Shown here in pieces: positions 1-5,548 of a DNA stretch of 6,374 nucleotides. Position numbers and translations under genes: made by a program. The stretch spans positions 1 through 6,374 of the forward strand of contig CALVER010000087.1 of NCBI GenBank assembly GCA_944326625.1, given 5' to 3'. The stretch's first letter is position 1, and each line of letters begins with the position of its first letter. The notes below the pieces were generated by a model. The model ran no database searches and was not told the origin of the DNA. It saw nothing but the letters and a program-made list of their open reading frames with translations. This DNA comes from Candidatus Gastranaerophilales bacterium (GTDB taxonomy: Bacteria > Cyanobacteriota > Vampirovibrionia > Gastranaerophilales > Gastranaerophilaceae).

Positions 1-152
1 CCTCGCAATGACATGAGACTAACGTCATCCCGGACTTTGCAAAGCGAACCAACGAGGAACGAGTTGTGTGAGCCTGCATCCGTCGGCGTAGCCGGTAGGT
101 GTTCCGGGATCTTATTTTCTCTTTTAGATCCCGCAATAAATGCGGGATGACG
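1..152. repeat. Palindromic dispersed intergenic repeat
   Basis: This stretch is built from mutually complementary arms. CGTCATCCCG (23-32) is a perfect 10-bp inverted match to CGGGATGACG (143-152). ATCCCGGA (27-34) matches TCCGGGAT (103-110). ATCCCGCA (128-135) matches TGCGGGAT (141-148) around a 5-nt loop. The arms can therefore pair in several alternative ways. CCTCGCAATGAC at 1-12 looks like the end of a further unit cut by the window edge. The composition is GC-richer than the flanking genes. This is the style of dispersed non-coding repeat found between genes in many bacteria. The plus-strand frame at 99-353 that crosses it has no ribosome-binding site or protein-like composition, and I do not regard it as a gene. 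Confidence 0.7.
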
Positions 153-200
153 AATTGCGCTTGTCCAAAGCCAAATATGTTGTCGTGCCTCAGGCACCAC

Positions 201-270
201 CACCCCTCACCCGAATTTCTAACACTCGTACCTCGTGTTGAAATTCTTCCCTCTCCCTCAAGGGGCGAGG
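201..270 (+). repeat. CCCTC-type GC-rich repeat, interrupted
   Basis: CACCCCTCACCC (201-212) and CCCTCTCCCTCAAGGGGCGAGG (249-270) look like the two parts of one CCCTCACCC-CCCTCTCCC repeat. They are separated by a 34-nt hairpin insert (213-246). A related version without that insert lies in opposite orientation at the right end of the window (6328-6365). The CTCCC..GGGG arms can form a small hairpin. No gene is supported here. Confidence 0.6.
213..246. repeat. Hairpin insert within the GC-rich repeat
   Basis: GAATTTCTAACAC (213-225) pairs with GTGTTGAAATTC (235-246). This gives 12 base pairs with one bulged T (220) and a 9-nt loop. The AT-rich hairpin sits exactly between the two halves of the flanking CCCTC repeat, so it looks like a small palindromic element nested in an older repeat. 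No target-site duplication is obvious. Confidence 0.55.
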
Positions 271-303
271 ATAACAATTCGCCGAAACCCTTGTTAAATC
301 TAG

Positions 304-351
304 CTAGGAGAGACGCCCCCCCCCGGTTTGGAAAATTTTTTCGTTTTTCAT
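304..351 (-). other. Possible 15-codon ORF with strong RBS and G9 tract
   Basis: Directly after the TAA stop of the deaminase gene, the minus strand has GGAGG (359-363), 7 nt, then ATG (349-351). The frame reads MKNEKIFQTGGGRLS and stops at TAG (304-306). The three glycines are encoded by an uninterrupted run of nine G (316-324). Gain of one G, or loss of two, would join the start to a frame without stops as far as the window edge, about 117 codons in total. That downstream frame runs through palindromic repeats, so it may not be a real gene. This could be the 5' end of a phase-variable ORF, a leader, or a chance start. Confidence 0.25.
316..324. repeat. Homopolymer C9/G9 tract
   Basis: Nine consecutive C on the plus strand (G on the minus strand), followed by GG. 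Mononucleotide G/C runs of this length are prone to slipped-strand change. It lies inside the short minus-strand ORF just downstream of the deaminase gene and sets the reading frame of everything after it. Sequencing or assembly error in the count is also possible. Confidence 0.8.
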
Positions 352-363
352 AAGTTTTCCTCC

Positions 364-810
364 TTATTGTTCATTTAATTCACGTCTTATATCTTCAACC
401 GAAACTCTTACTATCGGTGAATTTTCATCTTTTTTCAGAACACAATTCTTTATACCGGACTGAACTATAAATCTTTTACACAAAATACAAATAAAATTAT
501 GCCCCCAGATATACATTGTAGCATCTTTGCATCTGTCTTGTCCGGCCTGAATTATGGCATTTTGCTCGGCGTGGATTGAACGGCAGGTTTCATATCTTGT
601 ACCTGACGGAATATTGTTTTTTATTCTGTAACATTCCCCGCGCTCAAAACAGGATTCAACTTTGGATGGCGTACCGTTATAGCCGGTAGCTTTAATTTTT
701 TTATCTTCGCCGACAATAACAGCTCCGACCTGCGCTCTTATACAGTTAGATCTGCTTGCGCATGTCTTTGCCAAATCCAAAAAATAATCATCCCACGCTT
801 TTATTTCCAT
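364..810 (-). CDS. dCMP deaminase (ComEB-type)
   Basis: Zinc-dependent cytidine/deoxycytidylate deaminase family protein, 148 aa and full length. It is predicted to convert dCMP to dUMP, the substrate for dTMP synthesis, in the cytoplasm. HAEQNAI supplies the zinc ligand His80 and catalytic Glu82. The second zinc motif is ICILC, with ligands Cys108 and Cys111, where most relatives have PCxxC. The N-terminal AxxSxCxRxxVGAVIV (about residues 18-33) and GYNGTP (43-48) are typical of the dCMP branch rather than of free cytidine deaminases. ATG 810 is supported by AGGTGA 5 nt upstream. The start lies 7 nt after the stop of the purH-like gene, so the two are almost certainly co-transcribed. No clear terminator follows; the next DNA is the repeat block. 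The family call is firm, but the exact substrate is inferred. Confidence 0.9.
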   Translation of the reverse strand: MEIKAWDDYFLDLAKTCASRSNCIRAQVGAVIVGEDKKIKATGYNGTPSKVESCFERGECYRIKNNIPSGTRYETCRSIHAEQNAIIQAGQDRCKDATMYIWGHNFICILCKRFIVQSGIKNCVLKKDENSPIVRVSVEDIRRELNEQ

Positions 811-817
811 AATTCAC

Positions 818-1750
818 CTAGTATTTGTGATTTCTTATCCCTGTCATAATCATCGCAACACCGTAACGATCCGCAAGATCAATTATATCTTTATCCTTGT
901 GAGATCCGCCGGGTTGTATAATTAAGCTTACCCTGCCTTGAACCGCCGCATAAATTGCGTCCTGAGAATAAATAATTCCGTCGGTTGCGATTACGGCGTC
1001 TTTTGAGCCGTCACAGGCAATTTTTAAAGCTGAATCTATTGCCGCGGCTGAATTCGTTTCATTCTTTGCAATCCCGAGGGTCGCAAAATCTTTTGCAACA
1101 AGCGCTGAATCCGTACTTGTGTGTTTGATAACTTTCCATGCAAAAATTGCATCTTCAATCTGCTCGGTTGTCGGTTTTGTTTTTGTAACAACTTTGAACA
1201 AATCTTTGTCCAGATCACTGTTATTTTTTTCCTGAATTAATACCCCGAAAGGCGTAATCTTTATTTCTTCCATACACATGTTACGCAGATTTTGAAGCGG
1301 AGTATTTAATTTTACAAGCTTTAATGCGGGATTTTCATGCATTAATTTTGCGGCTTTAGGATGAAAATCAGGCGCAATAATAACCTTTACGCCCATTGAA
1401 TTTACATGCTTTGCCGTTTCGTAATCAACAGGTTTTGAAAAACCTATGGAGCCGTAAAACGCGCTAACCGGATCACAGTCAAAGGCTTTATTATAAGCTT
1501 CTTCTATTGTTCTGCCCAGCGCAACTCCGCAGCATGACGCATGTTTCATTATTGCAACCGCATTTACGTCGAAAAACTCACTCAGTATTCCCGTTAATTC
1601 ATACATGTTAAGAATATTGTCATAGCTTAATTCTTTGCCGAAAAGAACCTCGTAGTCAGCCATTTCTTCACACGTATAAAGACACGCGCTTTGATGAGGA
1701 TTTTCCCCGTATTTTAAATCTTTTATTTTGTCAAATTTGAACTCTTTCAT
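818..1750 (-). CDS. purH: AICAR transformylase domain protein (PurH C-terminal part only)
   Basis: A 310-aa protein matching the formyltransferase half of bifunctional PurH, which makes FAICAR from AICAR and 10-formyl-THF in purine synthesis. The N-terminal IMP cyclohydrolase (MGS-like) domain is absent, so the protein is about 200 aa shorter than the usual enzyme. Landmarks, numbered from ATG 1750, are YGENPHQ (14-20), GKELSYDNI (38-46), MKHASCCG (68-75, containing the catalytic Lys-His pair), DPVSAFYG (93-100), IIAPDF (124-129), FAWKVIKH (203-210), QPGGS (279-283) and the end TGIRNHKY. Several usually conserved spots differ: NPCG/SPCG is SCCG, the GQxxR-type segment is NETNSA (230-235), and the final HxRH is altered. 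ATG 1750 has GAGGG 5 nt upstream; a TTG 33 nt further up is unlikely. First gene of an operon with the deaminase. It could be a split PurH or a divergent paralogue. Confidence 0.85.
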   Translation of the reverse strand: MKEFKFDKIKDLKYGENPHQSACLYTCEEMADYEVLFGKELSYDNILNMYELTGILSEFFDVNAVAIMKHASCCGVALGRTIEEAYNKAFDCDPVSAFYGSIGFSKPVDYETAKHVNSMGVKVIIAPDFHPKAAKLMHENPALKLVKLNTPLQNLRNMCMEEIKITPFGVLIQEKNNSDLDKDLFKVVTKTKPTTEQIEDAIFAWKVIKHTSTDSALVAKDFATLGIAKNETNSAAAIDSALKIACDGSKDAVIATDGIIYSQDAIYAAVQGRVSLIIQPGGSHKDKDIIDLADRYGVAMIMTGIRNHKY

Positions 1751-1771
1751 CTCAGCCCTCAAAGTGCTTAT

Positions 1772-1800
1772 ATAATAACACAAAAACTTAATCTTAGCAA
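1772..1800 (-). promoter_or_regulatory. Sigma-70-type promoter for the purH-like operon
   Basis: On the minus strand TTGCTA (1795-1800) and TATTAT (1772-1777) are separated by exactly 17 nt. They match the -35 consensus at 4/6 and the -10 consensus at 5/6. The -10 box ends 21 nt upstream of ATG 1750, which leaves a short leader containing the GAGGG ribosome-binding site. No operator or riboswitch fold is visible. The call is from sequence match only. Confidence 0.5.
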
Positions 1801-1837
1801 TTACATTTCGTATTATTAAGCCTTATAACTAATTTTC

Positions 1838-1866
1838 TTGAATTATTTTTTTGTTTTAATTACAAT
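1838..1866 (+). promoter_or_regulatory. Sigma-70-type promoter for the 205-aa gene
   Basis: TTGAAT (1838-1843), a 17-nt spacer and TACAAT (1861-1866) match the -35 consensus at 4/6 and the -10 consensus at 5/6. The -10 box is 31 nt before ATG 1898. It is divergent from, and back to back with, the purH-like promoter, with 37 nt between the two -35 boxes. Confidence 0.5.
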
Positions 1867-1897
1867 TAACGGTGTTCAGAAATAAAAAGAGGAAATT

Positions 1898-2515
1898 ATG
1901 GCTAATAACAGAATGACTGAAGGTGTAGGCAAAAAAATAGTTGAAGCTTTAAAAATGCAGTCCGATATAGAAATAACACCCGTACATGATGACTTTGTTA
2001 CGGAACCTCAAAGCTCCGTTCAGATTGAAGAAACCCCGCATATTATTGAACAGGAACCTGTTCAGGATGAATTTCAATTTGATGAAGAAACTTTTAAAGA
2101 TGATGATTTTTCAGCTTTGAACGAAACAGAACCTGTTATTCAGCCGCAGATAAATATTCCGCAGCCGCAGAAAACTCCGGCATTTATGGCATCAGACCTT
2201 GATGATTTTGAAATTCCTTCTAATGTGGCAGTTTTGAAACAACTTATTACAAAATTACCCGCAGGAGTAACAAAACAAACAGGCGCAATGATTATTAAAC
2301 AAACAATGGAAGCGCTCGGAATTTCCATGAAAAGCGTTCTGCAAGAAGCCCAGCAGGTTCAGGAAGGTTTGAACAACTCCTCCCGCGAATGCCAGGCGTC
2401 TATTATGGAATATAAAAAACAAATCGGCATCTTAGAAAAACAAGCACAAAAATATCAAAGACAATACGCCGCTTTAAACGATATAATCAGCTTATTCGTT
2501 CAAACTAGTATTTAA
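1898..2515 (+). CDS. Uncharacterised acidic coiled-coil protein
   Basis: A 205-aa protein with no domain I recognise. It has three zones. A short conserved-looking start (residues 1-20, TEGVGKKIVEALK) comes first. An acidic, Glu/Asp/Gln/Pro-rich and probably disordered stretch follows (about 21-108). The rest is a helical C-terminal half: a compact segment (about 110-145, with KLPAGVTKQTGAMIIKQTM) and then a probable coiled coil (about 146-200) rich in Gln, Lys and Glu. No signal peptide or membrane segment is present, so it is presumably cytoplasmic. ATG 1898 has AGAGG 6 nt upstream and its own promoter. Its last 11 bp overlap the end of the oppositely oriented 108-aa gene. The position beside four other lineage-type proteins suggests a shared role, perhaps as a chaperone or adaptor, but nothing in the sequence proves it. 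Confidence 0.8.
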   Translation: MANNRMTEGVGKKIVEALKMQSDIEITPVHDDFVTEPQSSVQIEETPHIIEQEPVQDEFQFDEETFKDDDFSALNETEPVIQPQINIPQPQKTPAFMASDLDDFEIPSNVAVLKQLITKLPAGVTKQTGAMIIKQTMEALGISMKSVLQEAQQVQEGLNNSSRECQASIMEYKKQIGILEKQAQKYQRQYAALNDIISLFVQTSI

Positions 2516-2831
2516 ATGCATACTGGATGCTCTTATCACGCATTGAAGCACAGGATTCTATTTCGGTTGTGACCATATCCAGCCGTGCTTTGTACTGGTT
2601 CATCTGCTGAACAAGACGTTTTTCCAGCACCTGAAGTTTTGCCTGCCGCTGCTGAAGCATCTTTGCCATCGGAGAATCAGGATCGGTATAATCCGTTCCA
2701 ACCTGCATTAAATCGCTGACTGATTGGGATAAATTCATTTGAGCTTGAGTAACCAGTTGGATTTTGTATTCCAAATCCAGTTTCTGTGCCCATAACATAT
2801 TCAATCTGATTGTTGAATTAATTAATCCCAT
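2505..2831 (-). CDS. Short helical protein related to the 420-aa neighbour
   Basis: A 108-aa, almost wholly helical protein of unknown function. Its first 34 residues align without gaps to the first 34 of the 420-aa protein encoded at 4118-5380, with 14 identities (M1, G2, S6, R9, L13, A15, K17, E21, Y22, Q25, V27, Q29, A30, L34). Its C-terminal half (about 58-100) is a predicted coiled coil, opening with LEKRL and ending in DKSIQYAFKY. The long protein has LELRL and EKNIESTFKTF in the matching places. A small TDYTDPDSP loop (about 47-55) replaces the long central region. There is no signal peptide. ATG 2831 has AAGGA 7 nt upstream and lies 11 nt after the 90-aa gene. The stop overlaps the convergent 205-aa gene by 11 bp, and no terminator is visible between them. 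Confidence 0.8.
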   Translation of the reverse strand: MGLINSTIRLNMLWAQKLDLEYKIQLVTQAQMNLSQSVSDLMQVGTDYTDPDSPMAKMLQQRQAKLQVLEKRLVQQMNQYKARLDMVTTEIESCASMRDKSIQYAFKY

Positions 2832-2842
2832 TTTATTTCCTT

Positions 2843-3115
2843 CTATCTGGTTTCGTTTAGTTTGTTTCCTTTTAAGAAATTGTGTTCGTTGTTTTCTGCA
2901 ATCAATTGTTCCATTTTATTAAGCTGATGGCGGTGATAATTAAGTCTGTATTGAGCCATTTTTAGCTTTTTTTTCATTGTGAGAAAATCTTTTAAACCTT
3001 CTACTATTGAATTTGAGAGAGATTTTAGCGGATTTTTTCTTATCAGGAAGTTTTTTGAATATATCAAGAAATCTATCAATCTTTTTATATTCATCTCTAA
3101 AGTTTCTCGAAGCAT
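2843..3115 (-). CDS. Uncharacterised small basic protein
   Basis: A 90-aa protein rich in Lys, Asn, Leu and Arg. I do not recognise it. An amphipathic start (residues 8-24, IKRLIDFLIYSKNFLI) is followed by a second amphipathic segment (about 31-46). A probable short coiled coil comes next (about 47-74), and then a polar Asn-rich tail. It has no clear transmembrane segment or signal peptide. ATG 3115 has AAAGGAG 4 nt upstream, a strong site, which supports real translation despite the small size. It is the first gene of a pair with the 108-aa protein, 11 nt apart. It could be a partner or chaperone for that protein, but this is only a guess from context. Confidence 0.65.
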   Translation of the reverse strand: MLRETLEMNIKRLIDFLIYSKNFLIRKNPLKSLSNSIVEGLKDFLTMKKKLKMAQYRLNYHRHQLNKMEQLIAENNEHNFLKGNKLNETR

Positions 3116-3287
3116 ATTACTCCTTTACACTTTAGACCTACAAATATATAAAAACGTGTTACTCAAAATAATTGCCATGTTTTGTAAATCTTTGTAACAT
3201 GTCTTAATCATTGTAAATCTAAAAAGTACCAGACAAGAAGGCAAACCTTCCCATAATATTATACGGCAAAAAATCGAAAAACTTTAA
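3116..3287 (-). promoter_or_regulatory. Intergenic region with candidate promoter for the 90/108-aa pair
   Basis: This 172-nt gap separates the two gene pairs. On the minus strand TGCCGTATAAT (3258-3268) contains a perfect -10 box (3258-3263) but no good -35. The same 11 bases recur upstream of the 420-aa gene. Three TTGTAA boxes lie on the plus strand (3182, 3192, 3211); the first and third extend to a repeated TTGTAAATCT. A small hairpin (GAAGG-CAAA-CCTTC, 3237-3250) is too weak and lacks the T run needed for a confident terminator. If the -10 box is used, the leader would be about 140 nt. Confidence 0.3.
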
Positions 3288-4100
3288 TTATAAGTTTTGG
3301 ATAGCTTTGCTGTCGCCCTCAATGGATTCTTTAAGCATTTTCTTAACTACATCGCCCTGAGTATCAAGCATTTTGCAAACCGTTTCGATATTTCTTACTT
3401 TGTTTGAAAGAATTGTATCGGCGTTAGCCGTAATATTGCCTGAAATATTCTGATAAGCCGCAAGAGCAGCGGATGTCGTACCCTGCATCAGGTTACCCAT
3501 AACAAGTGCCGGCAAACCGTATTCACCCAGATAAGGTGCTGCCGCCTGCATAATTCCGCCCCAACCGGAGATACAGCTTGCAAGCGGAAGGACTATATTG
3601 CGTCCGAAGCCAAAACCGCTTGCACTTCCGATACCGTAAGCCGCAGCACTTGCAACATCAGCCAGACCGCCCACGCTGGATGCATAACCTGTTGCCGTAC
3701 CGCTCATGGAGCCCCAGCCGCTAAGCCCTGCGGCGCCGCCTGTCGAATATCCGTCCAATCCCCATGATACCGGGGCTGCACCGCTTGGAAAACCTGAATA
3801 ATTATATAATGAATTTAATCCGAATGAGGAACCGTTTGACATATTTGAATAATATGACGTACCGGGGATACTCATGGATTCGGATGCCCCAAAAACAGTT
3901 GCAAAAGATGATGGTGCAAGTAAACTTGCCAGATTATATAACAAACCGCCTGTTGCGCCGAAACCTGTTCCCGCGCCGTTGCCTGAAACGGTTAAGTCAC
4001 GCAGTTTGTCATAAGTTTCAAACAACTGGGCTTTTGCGTCAGAATTAGCTGAGCTGAATTTGTTTGCTATTACCAGATAACTATCGTTTTTGTAAGACAT
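3288..4100 (-). CDS. Gly/Ala/Ser-rich low-complexity protein
   Basis: A 270-aa protein of unknown function. Residues 1-37 are a polar helical start. Residues about 38-165 are low complexity, dominated by Gly, Ser, Ala and Tyr, with repeated short SGxG, GAAG and YSxG-like motifs. Residues about 168-215 are more hydrophobic (VLPLASCISGWGG, PALVMGNLMQG) and could contact membranes or pack against a partner. Residues 218-270 are a polar helical tail. There is no N-terminal signal peptide. The plan of helical ends around a Gly-rich middle resembles structural or secreted surface proteins, but I see no homology to a named family. ATG 4100 has AGAGG 6 nt upstream. It is co-directional with and 17 nt downstream of the 420-aa gene, so probably in one transcript. 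Confidence 0.75.
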   Translation of the reverse strand: MSYKNDSYLVIANKFSSANSDAKAQLFETYDKLRDLTVSGNGAGTGFGATGGLLYNLASLLAPSSFATVFGASESMSIPGTSYYSNMSNGSSFGLNSLYNYSGFPSGAAPVSWGLDGYSTGGAAGLSGWGSMSGTATGYASSVGGLADVASAAAYGIGSASGFGFGRNIVLPLASCISGWGGIMQAAAPYLGEYGLPALVMGNLMQGTTSAALAAYQNISGNITANADTILSNKVRNIETVCKMLDTQGDVVKKMLKESIEGDSKAIQNL

Positions 4101-4117
4101 CTTTAACCTCTTAATTT

Positions 4118-5380
4118 TTATTCAAAAGTTTTGAATGTAGATTCAATGTTCTTTTCAATTACTTTTTTAACGGCTTCCATTTCAGTTTGGAGAGCTTCCT
4201 GTTCAGTATCAAGCTGACGGAGTCTCAATTCAAGGGTTCTGTCCTGTTCTTGAATTTGTTCTGTTTTAGCATTGATATCCGCCAATTTTTTCTCATAAAC
4301 CTGCATATCATAATTATACTGGTTCATTGCGTCATTATAAGCATCCTCATCAGTAATTGTTTCGGTATTCAGAGGAAGAACTGCCGTTGAATTTTCGTAT
4401 CTTATGCTGTACGGACGGCCTTTTTCGTCAAAATCAATAAATGCTTTTTCCTGACGTTCAATTTTGGTTTTAATATCTTCCGCATAATACTGTATCAAAG
4501 GATTTTGATTTTCGGTTGGTTTAGATATATCCGGCGCACTGATTGCCGCATCTCTCAAATCCTGTTCACATGCGAAATAAGTTCTGCCCTGATATTCATA
4601 GGTATAAATTTCATCTTCAGGAGAAGTTGCGAAAACAGAATCCGGGAATTGTTTGCAGATTTCATCATAAGCGGCTTTCAATTCCGGATCGTCTGCGTTA
4701 TAAGCTTTAAGCTCGCAGTTACCTACATAGGTCGGATTTTCATAAGTTAAATGATATTCATTTGATTCTTCACCGACAACAGGAGGATTTGCAACCGCAT
4801 TTTCCAAATCGGTTCTGGTTGTAAAATGCATTTCATCATTTGCGTCAGTATAAACAAACAAATCACTCGGTGCCACTTCTTCCAAATCCGGATATTCCTG
4901 ACAAATTCGTTCATACATTTCTCTTTGATCGGTATTTAAAGCATCATAAGCCTCAACAGGCTGATTATCAACCGCATAGGTATCATTCACGTCATCATAG
5001 ATAACATTTGTCAACTGGCCTTGAACAGCATCAGTACCCAGAGCCACCTGCGGGTTCGGTCTGTTGTTTTGTACGCCTGTAAACACATCTGAATAATGAT
5101 AATGAGTTACAAGATAGTTATAATTCGGATCATCAGTTAATTCCGTCATGCTTGTAATGACTTCGGAATATGAACCGTCTTCGTAAGAATATTGAAGAGT
5201 TGTGAAATCCTGTGTACTCGGTGCTGTCGGAACCTCCAGCGCCAAAAGTTCATTAAATGTATTTGCACTCTGGTTAGCAAGCGCTGTACGTGCCTGGTTA
5301 ACCTGCTGCCCTTCATATTCAACGTTTGTTTTTCTCGCCGTCAAGCCTAAATATCTGGCTTGTGATGCTGCCATACCCAT
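4118..5380 (-). CDS. Long helical-end protein with duplicated central module
   Basis: A 420-aa protein without a named domain. The N-terminal helical region (residues 1-48, with ASQARYLGLTARK) and the C-terminal coiled coil (about 352-413, ending in EKNIESTFKTFE) match both ends of the 108-aa protein encoded at 2505-2831. The acidic, Tyr-rich middle contains two copies of a module about 82 residues apart. Copy A (145-199) and copy B (227-283) share YxA...Y..IC...PD, then YT...F....DL...A. Each copy has a Cys in IC (160, 242). There is no signal peptide or membrane segment. ATG 5380 has AGGAGG 7 nt upstream, a strong site; Met3 is a less likely start. First gene of a pair with the Gly-rich protein. 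Helical ends with a variable insert recall flagellar or type III axial proteins, but only in plan. I believe similar proteins recur in Gastranaerophilales; this was not searched. Confidence 0.8.
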   Translation of the reverse strand: MGMAASQARYLGLTARKTNVEYEGQQVNQARTALANQSANTFNELLALEVPTAPSTQDFTTLQYSYEDGSYSEVITSMTELTDDPNYNYLVTHYHYSDVFTGVQNNRPNPQVALGTDAVQGQLTNVIYDDVNDTYAVDNQPVEAYDALNTDQREMYERICQEYPDLEEVAPSDLFVYTDANDEMHFTTRTDLENAVANPPVVGEESNEYHLTYENPTYVGNCELKAYNADDPELKAAYDEICKQFPDSVFATSPEDEIYTYEYQGRTYFACEQDLRDAAISAPDISKPTENQNPLIQYYAEDIKTKIERQEKAFIDFDEKGRPYSIRYENSTAVLPLNTETITDEDAYNDAMNQYNYDMQVYEKKLADINAKTEQIQEQDRTLELRLRQLDTEQEALQTEMEAVKKVIEKNIESTFKTFE

Positions 5381-5415
5381 AGTTTGGCCTCCTATATCTA
5401 CTTACTACATGTATA

Positions 5416-5486
5416 CTCATAATGATTATTTTGAAAAAGTCAATATAATCTATAAAAATTATACGGCATATATTAACAGATATACA
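5416..5486 (-). promoter_or_regulatory. Candidate promoters upstream of the 420-aa gene
   Basis: Two overlapping options exist on the minus strand. One is a perfect TATAAT (5458-5463) preceded by TGCCG, with TGTATA (5481-5486, 3/6) 17 nt upstream as a poor -35. The other is TTGACT (5438-5443, 5/6) with TATGAG (5416-5421, 4/6) after 16 nt. The first would give a leader of about 70 nt, the second about 30 nt. The TGCCGTATAAT string (5458-5468) also occurs at 3258-3268 upstream of the 90-aa gene. Confidence 0.4.
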
Positions 5487-5496
5487 GCTTAAAACA

Positions 5497-5528
5497 GCAA
5501 AAATCCCCCTTACGGAGGAGATTTTTGC
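5497..5528 (-). terminator. Intrinsic terminator of the pilin-like gene
   Basis: GCAAAAATC (5497-5505) and GATTTTTGC (5520-5528) are perfect 9-bp complements. The stem continues partly through CCCCC against GGAG around a short loop. On the minus strand it lies 20 nt after the TAA stop of the pilin-like gene and is followed by GCTGTTTT. The A/T-rich stem base means it could act in both directions. It insulates the pilin-like gene from the 420/270-aa pair. Confidence 0.75.
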
Positions 5529-5548
5529 ATAAAATTCCATCGAACAAA

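Noticed and set aside
99..353. Plus-strand 84-codon open frame near the left end
   Set aside because: It runs through palindromic repeats and the C9 tract, has no ribosome-binding site, and its translation is low-quality repeat sequence rich in Pro, Arg and Ser.
1751..1783. Upstream TTG start for the purH-like gene
   Set aside because: It overlaps the predicted -10 region and has no ribosome-binding site, whereas ATG 1750 has GAGGG at good spacing and begins just before the conserved YGENPHQ.
3237..3250. Hairpin as terminator of the 420/270-aa pair
   Set aside because: The stem is only 5 bp, no T run follows directly on the minus strand, and it lies after the candidate -10 box of the next pair.
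3764..4048. Plus-strand 94-codon frame opposite the Gly-rich gene
   Set aside because: It is antisense to a gene with a good start site, and its Arg/Leu-rich translation is a by-product of the opposite strand's Gly/Ala codons.
4118..5380. Assignment of the 420-aa protein as a flagellin or hook protein
   Set aside because: Only the overall plan of helical ends and variable middle is similar. No flagellar signature residues are visible and no flagellar genes are nearby.
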